From NCBI RefSeq assembly GCF_018736045.1, contig NZ_CP076132.1:3581501-3645500 (forward strand): a stretch of 64,000 nucleotides of DNA, written 5' to 3'. Both the position numbers and the translations under genes were made by a program. Position 1 is the first letter of the stretch; each line of letters starts with the position of its first letter. The notes below the pieces were generated by a model. That model was given only the letters and a program-made list of their open reading frames with translations. It was not told the origin of the DNA and searched no databases. Shown one piece after another: positions 36,696-45,390 of the stretch. This DNA comes from Flammeovirga yaeyamensis (GTDB taxonomy: Bacteria > Bacteroidota > Bacteroidia > Cytophagales > Flammeovirgaceae).

Positions 36696-36756
36696 AACTG
36701 CAATTTATCTAACAATATCACCTAGTCAAAACCATGATGATACTTATTCGAATATA

Positions 36757-37977
36757 TTATTTTTGTGAAGGTTCTTCAGCCAATAGTGTTTGGATTAACT
36801 GAGTGAATTCAGCCACATATTTCTCGTAATACTCTCCAGTTCCCGGACCAGTAAAACCTGTATGTATTTCTCTTACTTTTCGGTTTTTATCAATTACTAT
36901 TGATGTTGGAAAAGACATTACTTTATTTAGCATTGGTAATGCTTCGGAAGTCATTTGAGGGGTACCGGCATAAAGAATTTCATAATCTAAATTAAGTTTC
37001 TTCTTCATTCTCGATATTCTTTTAAATGCTTTTTCTGCTTCTTCAGAACGTTCAAATGACAAACCGATAATCTCTAATCCTTTCTCATTATATTTCTTGT
37101 AAAGTGGACCAAAAAACTTGCTCTCATCCAAACAATTTGGACACCAAGAACCCATAATTTGTAAGATCACTACTTTATCATCGTACCTTTCATCTCCTAA
37201 TGAAATCACTTTACCCTCAGAATTTTCAAAGGCAAAAGAAATATGGCTATATCCTTCTTTAAGGTAAGTCAATGTTTTTGGATCTGGAAGCTTAGCACGG
37301 TCATCTTTAATCCCCTGCCATGTTTTAAATGCTTCTTTTCCTGACCACATTTTACCATTCACAAGTTTATTCTCTTCCTTTTCAACTTCGAATCTTAAAA
37401 TATGAACACCATCAAAAGAAGAAAGTTTCATTTTATTGCCTTCAACAACTCCTTCCAAATAGCGGTAGTCTCCGGTAGCAGTCATGAATGTACCTGTAAC
37501 ATACATTCCATTTTGTCTGAACAACCCTATAGATTCGGTCTTACCTAATTTTACCGCATATTTTCCAGTAAAGTCCACATCAGGACTTTCCGAAACAGAG
37601 AAACGATTAGCTTTTCCTTTTTCGGCAATAAATGGAAGAGAGTAAGCACCTTTTCTTAAAAAACGACCATTCAATGAATCTTCACTTTCTTTTACAATGA
37701 TCTCTGCTTCGTAAATCAATAATGGAACATGAAGAGAATCTCCTTCATAGAAAACCTCATCTAGTTTCATTCTTTCATCACCATTAATAACCGTCCATAC
37801 TTGTTGATCTCCCTCTCCCTCTACTTGTAGATAAAATGGAATATCTTTTTGATGATTGTTCGTTATAACTGCCCTCCACTTAGAAAGAGTAGTGTTCTTC
37901 CCTTCCTCTTTTTGAGCGGATGAACAGCCCATGAAAAGTGCAAGTAGTAAGATGGATATTGTTTTTAAGAAGTTCAT
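36757..37977 (-). CDS. TlpA-like thioredoxin-fold lipoprotein
   Basis: 406 aa from the ATG at 37977 (MNFLKTISILLLALFMGCSS, lipobox FMGC). An upstream in-frame ATG would overlap the ABC ATPase gene. The N-terminal about 230 residues are a DUF4369-like or beta-rich domain; the C-terminal 150 are an AhpC/TSA-thioredoxin fold with redox motif SWCPNCLDE. In Bacteroidota such proteins are envelope thiol-disulfide reductases used in cytochrome or protein maturation; the target here is unknown. It follows the ABC ATPase by 26 nt and may share its transcript, though no functional link is obvious. Confidence 0.88.
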   Translation of the reverse strand: MNFLKTISILLLALFMGCSSAQKEEGKNTTLSKWRAVITNNHQKDIPFYLQVEGEGDQQVWTVINGDERMKLDEVFYEGDSLHVPLLIYEAEIIVKESEDSLNGRFLRKGAYSLPFIAEKGKANRFSVSESPDVDFTGKYAVKLGKTESIGLFRQNGMYVTGTFMTATGDYRYLEGVVEGNKMKLSSFDGVHILRFEVEKEENKLVNGKMWSGKEAFKTWQGIKDDRAKLPDPKTLTYLKEGYSHISFAFENSEGKVISLGDERYDDKVVILQIMGSWCPNCLDESKFFGPLYKKYNEKGLEIIGLSFERSEEAEKAFKRISRMKKKLNLDYEILYAGTPQMTSEALPMLNKVMSFPTSIVIDKNRKVREIHTGFTGPGTGEYYEKYVAEFTQLIQTLLAEEPSQK

Positions 37978-38003
37978 TGTTAATCGAAATAATATAGTCA
38001 CTG

Positions 38004-39020
38004 TTAATCTTGTAATTTCCACCAATCCACATGATTCAACATCTGGATATTACGTTTTTCTCCAATTTTGATAGTAAAAAAGCTATCATGATGGATCCAA
38101 ATACTAAATCCCTGCTCAAACTCCCACTCTCCATAACTCGCATTACCAAAATAATCGATATGCTTTAGTGTAGCTGTATGTTCAGAATTATCTGCCTCTA
38201 CTACATCTAACCATTCTGGTCTAGCCATGTATTCTCCTTTTTCTTTTTGAATACCAATTGAAGCCAATTGATCAGAAGTTAAGACATTACAATGAGGGAA
38301 GAAGTGTGCAGCATAACCATTTAATGGTTGCTTATAAATTTCTTCAGGAGAAGCGATTTGTAATATTTTTCCATGAGACATTACACCGATTCTATCCGAC
38401 ATAGATAATGCATCGTGTGTATCATGTGTTACGAATACTACAGAAATATTTGCTTCAATAGCAATATTTTTCACCATTCTTCTTAAATCTGAACGCATTG
38501 CCATATCAAGGTGTGAGAATGGTTCATCCAATAAAAGTACTGGTGGTTCATCTGCTATTGCTCTAGCGATGGCTACTCTTTGTTTTTGTCCACCAGATAA
38601 TTCTTTTGGACGAGTATCTCTATAATCCTCTAACTCACAGATTCTTAAAAGTTCTTTTAGACGGTACTCCTGATATTTTTTACTCGACCTTCTAATAGGG
38701 TATTTAATATTATCTGCTACAGTTTGATGATTAAATAAGTTATAGTCTTGCTCTACAAGTGCAATTTTATCATGTCCCGCCAATAGACGTTCGTGTGGAC
38801 CTAATATTCTTTCGCCATAAATGTATGCACTCCCATCGTCGGGACGCATTTGTCCAGATAAAAGTTTTAAGGATGTTGTTTTACCGCAGCCACTTTTTCC
38901 AATCAATGCAAAGACTTCTCCTTCTTTAACATCAAATGATAAATGATCTACTGCTAATTTTCCTTCTTCGTATGATTTTACAAAGTTTTCAACCCTTAAA
39001 ATCGTTTTCCTTTTTGACAT
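38004..39020 (-). CDS. ABC transporter ATP-binding protein (orphan, importer-like)
   Basis: 338 aa. Walker A GKSGCGKTTSL (about 42-52), Q-loop EQDYNLF, signature LSGGQKQRVAIARA, Walker B VLLLDEPFSHLD, switch His in VFVTHDTHDALSMS. The C-terminal extension of about 100 residues (MARPEWLDVVEADNSEHTATL...) is the TOBE-like regulatory region of PotA/FbpC/CysA-type subunits. No permease or binding-protein gene is near, which is unusual for this subfamily. The substrate is therefore open; iron(III), polyamine and molybdate-like systems all use this fold. Confidence 0.9.
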   Translation of the reverse strand: MSKRKTILRVENFVKSYEEGKLAVDHLSFDVKEGEVFALIGKSGCGKTTSLKLLSGQMRPDDGSAYIYGERILGPHERLLAGHDKIALVEQDYNLFNHQTVADNIKYPIRRSSKKYQEYRLKELLRICELEDYRDTRPKELSGGQKQRVAIARAIADEPPVLLLDEPFSHLDMAMRSDLRRMVKNIAIEANISVVFVTHDTHDALSMSDRIGVMSHGKILQIASPEEIYKQPLNGYAAHFFPHCNVLTSDQLASIGIQKEKGEYMARPEWLDVVEADNSEHTATLKHIDYFGNASYGEWEFEQGFSIWIHHDSFFTIKIGEKRNIQMLNHVDWWKLQD

Positions 39021-39045
39021 ATATAATTTTTCGTTTTTCTGATGG

Positions 39046-39053
39046 CAAAAATA
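39046..39053 (-). promoter_or_regulatory. -7 element (TATTTTTG, minus strand) of the ABC ATPase gene
   Basis: Exact TAnnTTTG match on the minus strand, 26 nt upstream of the start codon; no clear -33 partner. Confidence 0.35.
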
Positions 39054-39131
39054 AACGATTTATCTTATTCTACTGAGGATAAACTCATTTTTTTATTTCG
39101 TTAAGGTTACTTTCTGATAGAAATAAAAGAA

Positions 39132-39165
39132 AAGGGCAACAAGAAATTCCTGTTACCCTTATTAC
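39132..39165 (-). terminator. Terminator of the 39236 gene
   Basis: AAGGGTAACA pairs with TGTTGCCCTT on the minus strand (one U/G), followed by T-rich sequence. Confidence 0.7.
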
Positions 39166-39235
39166 ACCCATTATTGTTGTTGTTTGTAGTACATTTAACT
39201 TTCAAACTCTATTATTTATTAGGTACTGTTAATGG

Positions 39236-39784
39236 TTAATAGATTAGTTTGTTGGATAAGTCTTCGGTAAAATCACCGGCTTTAGAAACAAAAGTTTCTA
39301 TCTTTTCGCCGGTTTCTTTTACATTTTTTTTCGAAGACAAATTCATTTCATTCCATTTTTGTTTATTATCTCGAATCAGAATCTCCAAACTTGCTTGTAA
39401 ATTTTCTAAATCACGAACTGCTCTTTCGGTAATGGGGATTTTATTCTCATCCTTTATCAAATTGCTATCATTAATTTTCTGTACAGCACTATCTTTCAGA
39501 GAAGCAATAATCACATTATTGGCATCCTCCGTAAAGTCCAGAATATTTTTATTTAAGTTTGTTAGTTTATCAATAAACTCATTTGAACCTTTTTCTAATT
39601 GATTCAATTCTTCCAAAGCATTGATCTCACTTTGAAGGATTTGATCATTAATTTTCAAGGAAAGCTCCGATTGAACTTCTCCCTTAATTTCATCTGCCTT
39701 CTCTTTTATCTTATCATATTGTTGTTGATAAATAAGAAGGTCTGTTTGTACTTTTTTTGTTAAGTCTATGAGGTTATTAAGCAT
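39236..39784 (-). CDS. Helical protein of unknown function
   Basis: 182 aa from the ATG at 39784 (MLNNLIDLTKKVQTDL); a longer frame from 39829 adds a poor extension. The protein is almost entirely charged amphipathic helix and resembles phasin or DUF-type coiled-coil proteins in composition, with no signal peptide and no membrane segment. No family recognised. It has a terminator after it and faces the AraC gene on the other strand. It may be an apolipoprotein-like or cytoplasmic granule protein, but that is speculation. Confidence 0.6.
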   Translation of the reverse strand: MLNNLIDLTKKVQTDLLIYQQQYDKIKEKADEIKGEVQSELSLKINDQILQSEINALEELNQLEKGSNEFIDKLTNLNKNILDFTEDANNVIIASLKDSAVQKINDSNLIKDENKIPITERAVRDLENLQASLEILIRDNKQKWNEMNLSSKKNVKETGEKIETFVSKAGDFTEDLSNKLIY

Positions 39785-39913
39785 CGTATCTATCGTTTTG
39801 TTGATGATACAAATATCAGGCACCTCCAAGAATATTATTATTTGATTATGACTTTATCTTCTCTCATTCTGACATTTTAATACTAAATGCTGTTAAAGTG
39901 ATGCAGGTTATTA

Positions 39914-39941
39914 TTTGTGATATGTTGAAGTATTAACTTTG
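39914..39941 (+). promoter_or_regulatory. Promoter of the AraC gene (TTTG-N16-TAACTTTG)
   Basis: -7 box TAACTTTG (39934-39941) is an exact consensus match; TTTG at 39914-39917 is the likely -33 box with a slightly short spacer. Start codon 66 nt downstream. Confidence 0.5.
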
Positions 39942-40006
39942 AATCAACAAAATCATCGCTATCTATCTAATTTCTTTCATCAACTTCTTTAAATGAAAAT
40001 GACAAA

Positions 40007-40978
40007 ATGAGAGAAATCATTATCAATAAGAGTTCTTATATTAATTTCTTCAATGAATTATCTTCACAATTTGATTGCACGAACTATGGCAATGAGTTAA
40101 AAGTGACGATTAATGAAGAAAGTTCGTTGACCATTAGAGGTTATTCCATTAATGACGGATTGGAAATTTCGGAAATTGAAGGTTACATCAATGAGCCTAT
40201 TAAATTGGTGAGAACGAAAAATGATGACCCCGCTTTTGTTATTGCCTATTTCCTCACTCCTTTTCGATTTACCAACGAATACGATTTTTCAGATTTTCAG
40301 ATTCAGAGAAAAAAATACTGGTCGAACATCAAAGAAGATGAAGTGTTCTACTTCCCTGCCCATCAAAAAGTCTCCATCTTATCTATTAAGCATTCCTATG
40401 CAATGATGGAGAAATATAATCAAACAGGTGTCCCACTAATTAATAATTTATTGAACACGAAATCTCCTTTTATCATTTATGAGAGTATCTCCAAGACCTC
40501 TCAACAGATTATTAAAGATGTAAAAGGATGTAATTTTAATAATGACATTGAAAAGCTAAAGCTTGATTACCTCACTTATCAGCTGCTTTATAACTTTGCG
40601 AACAAAGTAGAAAATCGTTTTGGCAAAGGTGTGCTCCCTAAACGCTATCCAGAAACTGATGTTGAAAAGGTATTTAGAGTAAAGAATTATATCGAAGAAA
40701 ACTACACAGAAGTAATCAAAGCTGAAAATTTGGCTGAGGTTGCTCAGTTTAGTTATAGTAAGCTGAGAAAGCTATTTAAAGAGATCGTCGGGATTTCCAT
40801 ATTACAATACGCGAATCATTATAAAATTACCATGGCACATCAGTGGCTGATGGATAGCACTCATAATGTTTCTGATTGTACGTATCATTTAGGGTTTAGT
40901 AGTATGACACATTTTGGGAAATTATTTAAAGACAAATATGGGTGCACGCCAAGTGAGTTTATAAAAAAAGCCAAGTAA
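40007..40978 (+). CDS. AraC-family transcriptional regulator
   Basis: 323 aa. The C-terminal about 100 residues carry two helix-turn-helix motifs (LAEVAQFSYSKLRKLFKEIV and VSDCTYHLGFSSMTHFGKLF) with the family ending YGCTPSEFIKKAK. The N-terminal 200 residues are a variable sensor or dimerisation region with no recognisable ligand motif. No divergent transport or catabolic operon sits beside it, so its target is unknown. The terminator hairpin overlaps its stop codon. Confidence 0.88.
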   Translation: MREIIINKSSYINFFNELSSQFDCTNYGNELKVTINEESSLTIRGYSINDGLEISEIEGYINEPIKLVRTKNDDPAFVIAYFLTPFRFTNEYDFSDFQIQRKKYWSNIKEDEVFYFPAHQKVSILSIKHSYAMMEKYNQTGVPLINNLLNTKSPFIIYESISKTSQQIIKDVKGCNFNNDIEKLKLDYLTYQLLYNFANKVENRFGKGVLPKRYPETDVEKVFRVKNYIEENYTEVIKAENLAEVAQFSYSKLRKLFKEIVGISILQYANHYKITMAHQWLMDSTHNVSDCTYHLGFSSMTHFGKLFKDKYGCTPSEFIKKAK

Positions 40979-40997
40979 TTATTTGAATCACTTGGCT
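40963..40997. terminator. Bidirectional terminator between AraC and the dipeptidase
   Basis: AGCCAAGT (40969-40976) and ACTTGGCT (40990-40997) pair perfectly. Seven A before the left arm make the minus-strand U tract for the dipeptidase gene. Confidence 0.75.
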
Positions 40998-41019
40998 AAT
41001 ATATTTTCTATATATCAAA

Positions 41020-42384
41020 TTACTTTTTCACAGCAGCGTAATGCTTGTAGAATAATTCGATAGTTTCAATTCCTTTTAAGAAATTATCTACACCAAACTT
41101 TTCGTTAGGTGAGTGGATAGCATCAGAGTCTAAACCGAAGCCCATCATGATAGAATCCAAGCCTAATTCTTCTTTGAATAAAGCTACAATTGGAATGGAA
41201 CCACCACTTCTTACTGGAATAGGTTCTTTACCATCGAATGCCTCAGCATAAGCATTTGATGCTGCTTTAAATTCAATAGAATTCGTAGGAATAACTACTG
41301 GAGTACCTCCATGGTGAGCAGTTACTTTTACTTTAATACCATCTGGTACTAAAGATTCTACGTGTTTAGTGAATAACTCAGAAATTTCTTCCCATGATTG
41401 GTGAGGTACTAAACGCATAGAGATTTTAGCATAAGCTTTTGATGCAATTACTGTTTTTGCACCTTCGCCTGTATAGCCACCCCACATACCGTTTACGTCA
41501 AGAGTTGGACGAATAGATGTTCTTTCATTTGTGGAATATCCTTTTTCACCAAATTCTTTTTCGATATCTAAAGCTTGCTTATACGCTTCTAAGTTAAATG
41601 GAGCTTTAGCCATTTTTGCTCTATCCTCATCTGAAATGATTTCTACTTTATCGTAGAATCCAGGAATAGTAATATGACCATCTTTATCTTTCAAAGCAGC
41701 GACTACTTCAGCCAATGCATTCAATGGGTTTTGAACTGCACCACCGTACATTCCTGAGTGAAGATCTCTGTTTGGACCTGTTAATTCCAGTTCCATATAG
41801 CTTAAACCTCTCAAACCAACCGTAATTGATGGTGTGTCCATGCTAATCATTCCTGTATCAGAAATTAGAATAACATCTGCAGAAAGGCTTTCTTTTCTTT
41901 CATTGATAAACTGACCTAGGTTTACTGAACCAATTTCTTCTTCACCTTCGATCATAAATTTGACGTTACACGCCAAAGTGTTGTTTTTCATCATCGATTC
42001 AAAGGCTTTCACGTGCATATACATTTGGCCCTTATCGTCTGATGCTCCTCTTGCGTAGATTTTATTATCTTTTAAAGTAGGCTCAAAAGGAGGTGTATCC
42101 CATAGATCGATAGGATCTGCAGGTTGAACGTCGTAGTGACCGTACACCAACACTGTTGGTAATTTTGGATCAACGATTTTCTCACCGTAGACTACAGGGT
42201 TTCCTGCAGTTTCGCAAATTTCTACTTTATCTGCTCCAGCCTCATTTAATTGATGTGCAATAAAAGCTGCTGCTTTCTTAATATCCGGCTGGTAAGTAGC
42301 ATCTGTACTTACTGATGGAATTCTAAGTAGATCAAAAAGTTCTGCTAAGAATCTGTCTTTGTTGTCTTTTATATATGGAGTCAT
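41020..42384 (-). CDS. M20-family dipeptidase
   Basis: 454 aa. Di-zinc site motifs: VYGHYDVQPADPIDLWDTPPF (first His and Asp), RGASDDKGQMYMH (bridging Asp), MIEGEEEIGS (catalytic and ligand Glu) and SGGSIPIVALF near the end. The inserted lid and dimerisation domain (about 190-300) is present. Cytoplasmic peptidase of the CNDP/DapE-like M20 group, releasing amino acids from dipeptides. It follows the fatty acid hydroxylase gene by 33 nt but has its own TAAATTTG promoter element, so it is probably separately expressed. Confidence 0.92.
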   Translation of the reverse strand: MTPYIKDNKDRFLAELFDLLRIPSVSTDATYQPDIKKAAAFIAHQLNEAGADKVEICETAGNPVVYGEKIVDPKLPTVLVYGHYDVQPADPIDLWDTPPFEPTLKDNKIYARGASDDKGQMYMHVKAFESMMKNNTLACNVKFMIEGEEEIGSVNLGQFINERKESLSADVILISDTGMISMDTPSITVGLRGLSYMELELTGPNRDLHSGMYGGAVQNPLNALAEVVAALKDKDGHITIPGFYDKVEIISDEDRAKMAKAPFNLEAYKQALDIEKEFGEKGYSTNERTSIRPTLDVNGMWGGYTGEGAKTVIASKAYAKISMRLVPHQSWEEISELFTKHVESLVPDGIKVKVTAHHGGTPVVIPTNSIEFKAASNAYAEAFDGKEPIPVRSGGSIPIVALFKEELGLDSIMMGFGLDSDAIHSPNEKFGVDNFLKGIETIELFYKHYAAVKK

Positions 42385-42412
42385 ATGTCAATTAATTTCT
42401 ATATTCTAACTG

Positions 42413-42420
42413 CAAATTTA
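42413..42420 (-). promoter_or_regulatory. -7 element (TAAATTTG, minus strand) of the dipeptidase gene
   Basis: Exact TAnnTTTG match 29 nt upstream of the dipeptidase start, overlapping the stop codon of the hydroxylase gene. Confidence 0.35.
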
Positions 42421-43017
42421 AGGCATTGTTCTGAAAATTACATCCCATAATGGAGAAGAAACTCCAAATGCCTTATCATCAGACTTATAATGATGAATCC
42501 CATGATGAATCCATAAGATTTTAAAGAAATTTTTGGGAGGTCTGTAAGCGTGTATTATGTAATGAATACCTAAATAAGCACTATAACCAACCAAAAAGCC
42601 CCCACCAAATCCAAAAGCATAATTACTCATTATCAAATAAAAGAAGCCAAAAAAAGCAGATGATAAAACAATGCTTATAATTGGAGGCATTGCTAACCTA
42701 GACTTATCTTTTGGTTGATCGTGGTGAACACCGTGAAATTTATAAGTGATATCTTTCTTTAATTGGGTATTAGGCAACATGTGAAAAACGAAACGATGCA
42801 TCAAGTATTCTACTAAGGTGAAGAATAATAAACCTAACAAAAACAATCCTACTGTCGGGCCAATTGATAACAGATTGTTCCACCAACCATAAATTGAGAG
42901 ACCTAACCCAATAATTAAATACATGCTGATGGGAACGAATGCATGTGTATGGGTAAGTTTTTCTAGAAGAGGGTGTTCAAATAGGGCTTTACTTTTTTTA
43001 TTTTGAGCTATAGACAT
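42418..43017 (-). CDS. Fatty acid hydroxylase-superfamily membrane di-iron enzyme
   Basis: 199 aa from the ATG at 43017 (MSIAQNKKSKALF). A longer frame would start inside the bshC terminator. Three to four membrane segments and the histidine clusters of the family: EYLMHRFVFH, KFHGVHHDQPKD, HYIIHAY and IHHGIHHYKS. The arrangement matches sphingolipid or fatty acid 2-hydroxylases (Scs7/FAH type) rather than sterol desaturases. Cytophagales make hydroxylated sphingolipid- and sulfonolipid-type lipids, so the substrate may be an amide-linked or free fatty acid; this is inference. Confidence 0.88.
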   Translation of the reverse strand: MSIAQNKKSKALFEHPLLEKLTHTHAFVPISMYLIIGLGLSIYGWWNNLLSIGPTVGLFLLGLLFFTLVEYLMHRFVFHMLPNTQLKKDITYKFHGVHHDQPKDKSRLAMPPIISIVLSSAFFGFFYLIMSNYAFGFGGGFLVGYSAYLGIHYIIHAYRPPKNFFKILWIHHGIHHYKSDDKAFGVSSPLWDVIFRTMP

Positions 43018-43066
43018 ATTGGGGTAGTTAATTTGGGTTGGGTTATTATTTACCCTATAAAAATAC

Positions 43067-43103
43067 AAACGGACAGGAATTTTTAAAATATTCCTGTCCG
43101 TTT
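43067..43103. terminator. Terminator of bshC
   Basis: Fourteen-base perfect stem (43067-43080 with 43090-43103). T-rich sequence follows on both strands; by position it serves bshC (minus). Confidence 0.8.
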
Positions 43104-43143
43104 TTTATTTAATTATTACAGATTTCTTTATCTAATTTCAAAA

Positions 43144-44706
43144 TTAGCATTCATCGCATAACACATTGAGGTTAAACGACAAAGGATTTAGGCATTTCAC
43201 TGAATCTCCAATGACCTCTTGATGAATACTCCAAAATTCCATAATGTTTTTCACCCTTTCTTGAGGTGCATTATTGGGAAGAATAAAAGATCTCACTTTC
43301 AAAATACGATCGCTTTCGTCTTTTAATTTTCTTCTACCTTCTTTTTTCAGTTTATCTTGAGTGTGCTGTACTCTTTTTAAAACTCTTTTTTGTTCAGCAA
43401 TAATATGCTTTTCTAGATTAGGGGTAATCTCTACTCCCTTCTTTAGAATATCATTATATAAACTGTTTATTTGCGCCAACTGATCTGAAATATCAGTATC
43501 TACCTCTTGATGTTCTTCCAGAATTTTATCTTCAATGGCTCTTTCATTTTTAAGCACATCTTCTAAAGACCAACCTGTCTTTTGCCATTTAACGGTGCAA
43601 CAATCGTCCATTACTAGGCAAAAACCTCTAGGAAGTACCATAGGAAAATCCACATTGTAAGTATCAAAGGCACCTTTAAGCTGTAACCAATAAATCACCT
43701 CTGCAGGTCCTCCAAGGTAGGCAAGGTTAGGTAACAATACTTCTTGTAAAACAGGTCTTAAAACAACATTTGGACTAAACTTCTCCGGTGATGCATCAAT
43801 GAGTTGTTGCATTTCTGAAGCCGACCATTTGTAATCTGCATCCACTGTTCTGAACTCATCGCCTACTTTTTCTAAGCGAAGACGTTCCGTATCTTCCATA
43901 TAAAATAGATTGATATCCCTAGCATGTATTTGAGGCTTATAACCATTATCAATAATCAATTGATTGGCTTTTTCAACTTCAACTACTGCTTTCTGATCAA
44001 AGATTTCTTGCTGGATGATCTCTTTGAATTCCGTTTTTAAACGTACATCGTCTGCATCGATACTGATCAAACCGTATTCTTTAAAAAGGGAATTCACATA
44101 ATAACGTGTAGCGTCTGCTAGGTTACCAAAATTAGTATAAGCCTCTTTAAAGACTTCTGGCATATCTTTAATACGATCAATAATCTGATCCATTCCTTCT
44201 AAAGATAAACGACCCACTGGACCTCCTATTTGAGGATGTTCCCAAGTGTACTTTTTATCTCCAAGGTTAAATGAGGCAATTTCTTCAAAGTCATGATCTT
44301 CTGTAGCCATCCAATATACGGGGACAAAATGAAGATCAGGATACTTTTGGGCCAGTTGTCTACATAAGTTTACTGTAGCAGCAATCTTATATATAAAGAA
44401 AAGTGGTCCAGTGAATATGTTTAATTGATGACCTGTGACAATAGTATAGGTGTTTTTATCTCCTAACTTTAAAATTTGAGCTGCAGGTGCATCTTCAATA
44501 TTTCTATATTGATCGCTAAGCACATCTACCAATAAATCCCTTTTATATTGGGGGAAGGATTGTCGACTTTCAATTATTTGATCGAATGCGTCTATAGATG
44601 GAGTATGTTTGTATAGTGTCTTCAGTTGGTCTTTACCCGATAAATAGTCCAAAAACATTTTACCGTATAGACCCGCTTTTTCAAATGGGATAGTATATTG
44701 ATTCAT
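43144..44706 (-). CDS. bshC: Bacillithiol synthase (cysteine-adding enzyme)
   Basis: 520 aa, typical length. The Rossmann-like core includes VTGHQLNIFTGPLFFIYKIA and PVYWMATEDHDFEEIASF; the later coiled coil is EVDTDISDQLAQINSLYNDI, and ALPYL-like and LGGPAEVIYWLQLK motifs are present. The C-terminus LNVLCDEC is characteristic. It adds cysteine to glucosaminyl-malate in the last step of bacillithiol synthesis, so this organism should use bacillithiol as its low-molecular-weight thiol. bshA and bshB are not in this window. Confidence 0.93.
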   Translation of the reverse strand: MNQYTIPFEKAGLYGKMFLDYLSGKDQLKTLYKHTPSIDAFDQIIESRQSFPQYKRDLLVDVLSDQYRNIEDAPAAQILKLGDKNTYTIVTGHQLNIFTGPLFFIYKIAATVNLCRQLAQKYPDLHFVPVYWMATEDHDFEEIASFNLGDKKYTWEHPQIGGPVGRLSLEGMDQIIDRIKDMPEVFKEAYTNFGNLADATRYYVNSLFKEYGLISIDADDVRLKTEFKEIIQQEIFDQKAVVEVEKANQLIIDNGYKPQIHARDINLFYMEDTERLRLEKVGDEFRTVDADYKWSASEMQQLIDASPEKFSPNVVLRPVLQEVLLPNLAYLGGPAEVIYWLQLKGAFDTYNVDFPMVLPRGFCLVMDDCCTVKWQKTGWSLEDVLKNERAIEDKILEEHQEVDTDISDQLAQINSLYNDILKKGVEITPNLEKHIIAEQKRVLKRVQHTQDKLKKEGRRKLKDESDRILKVRSFILPNNAPQERVKNIMEFWSIHQEVIGDSVKCLNPLSFNLNVLCDEC

Positions 44707-44795
44707 ACTTGTTAATCGTACTTTAGAATCACGAAGTTAATCAATGAATTGAAAAATAAAAGGAGAAATTGCAATATTTGTTTAAACAATAGAAA

Positions 44796-45383
44796 TCAAT
44801 TCCACTTCTCAAAAATATAATAAGGTGGATTTGCTTCTAATTGAATCATGCCGTCTTCTAAAACGACCAATTCGCCCTCTTGCTCTGATGTATTTTGAAG
44901 TGAAATGGCAGAGGTTTTAAGATGTTGATCTTTCCTCATCCACTTCTCAAAGGTATTCTTTTTGGAAATCAGACCTTTAAAATCTTTATCAAATAGCACA
45001 ATGGTTTCTAAGTCTGTTTGATGAAGAATAAGGTCTAAGGTGTGATCATCAAATTGATGTCCAATAATATTTACCGCATTATGCCCTTTTTCAATCAGCC
45101 AATCTAATGCTTCTTTAATATCGTCGTTACTTTGTTTTATTTTTAGCTGATAAGGATGTTGATAAAGCATCAAATCTTCAATTTCTTCTTGCTGATTTTC
45201 ATTTATCAACACCCAATCGACTTTAATATCTAAAGTAATTAATTGTTCTGCTGTTTGATAATTGGCAATAACAATTGGACTCCACCCCAGTAAGGAATGG
45301 ATAATAGAATGATTGTTCTGATCGAGATGTAAAATTAGCAATGCTGGCTCTTGATCGTCGCGAACAATATGATGTGATGACAA
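44796..45383 (-). CDS. Thiamine pyrophosphokinase-like protein, catalytic motifs degraded
   Basis: 195 aa. The first half (SHHIVRDDQEPALLILHLD) and the segment SNDDIKEALDWLIEKGHNAVNIIGHQFDDHTLDLIL fit thiamine pyrophosphokinase, which has a D-L-x-x-AL...G...v-i-x-G-x-x-x-x-x-DH-x-L pattern there. The two motifs that bind magnesium and ATP are missing, however: where the family has ADGGA it reads ANYQTA, and where it has GDFDS it reads NENQQ. I therefore read it as a degenerate or repurposed homologue, not an active kinase. It starts seven bases after a thioredoxin-like gene and is probably co-transcribed with it. Homology call is by eye and moderate. Confidence 0.6.
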   Translation of the reverse strand: MSSHHIVRDDQEPALLILHLDQNNHSIIHSLLGWSPIVIANYQTAEQLITLDIKVDWVLINENQQEEIEDLMLYQHPYQLKIKQSNDDIKEALDWLIEKGHNAVNIIGHQFDDHTLDLILHQTDLETIVLFDKDFKGLISKKNTFEKWMRKDQHLKTSAISLQNTSEQEGELVVLEDGMIQLEANPPYYIFEKWN

Positions 45384-45390
45384 GTTTTTA

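Noticed and set aside
43018-43068. Longer N-terminus for the fatty acid hydroxylase
   Set aside because: That start lies inside the bshC terminator stem; the ATG at 43017 is the reasonable start.
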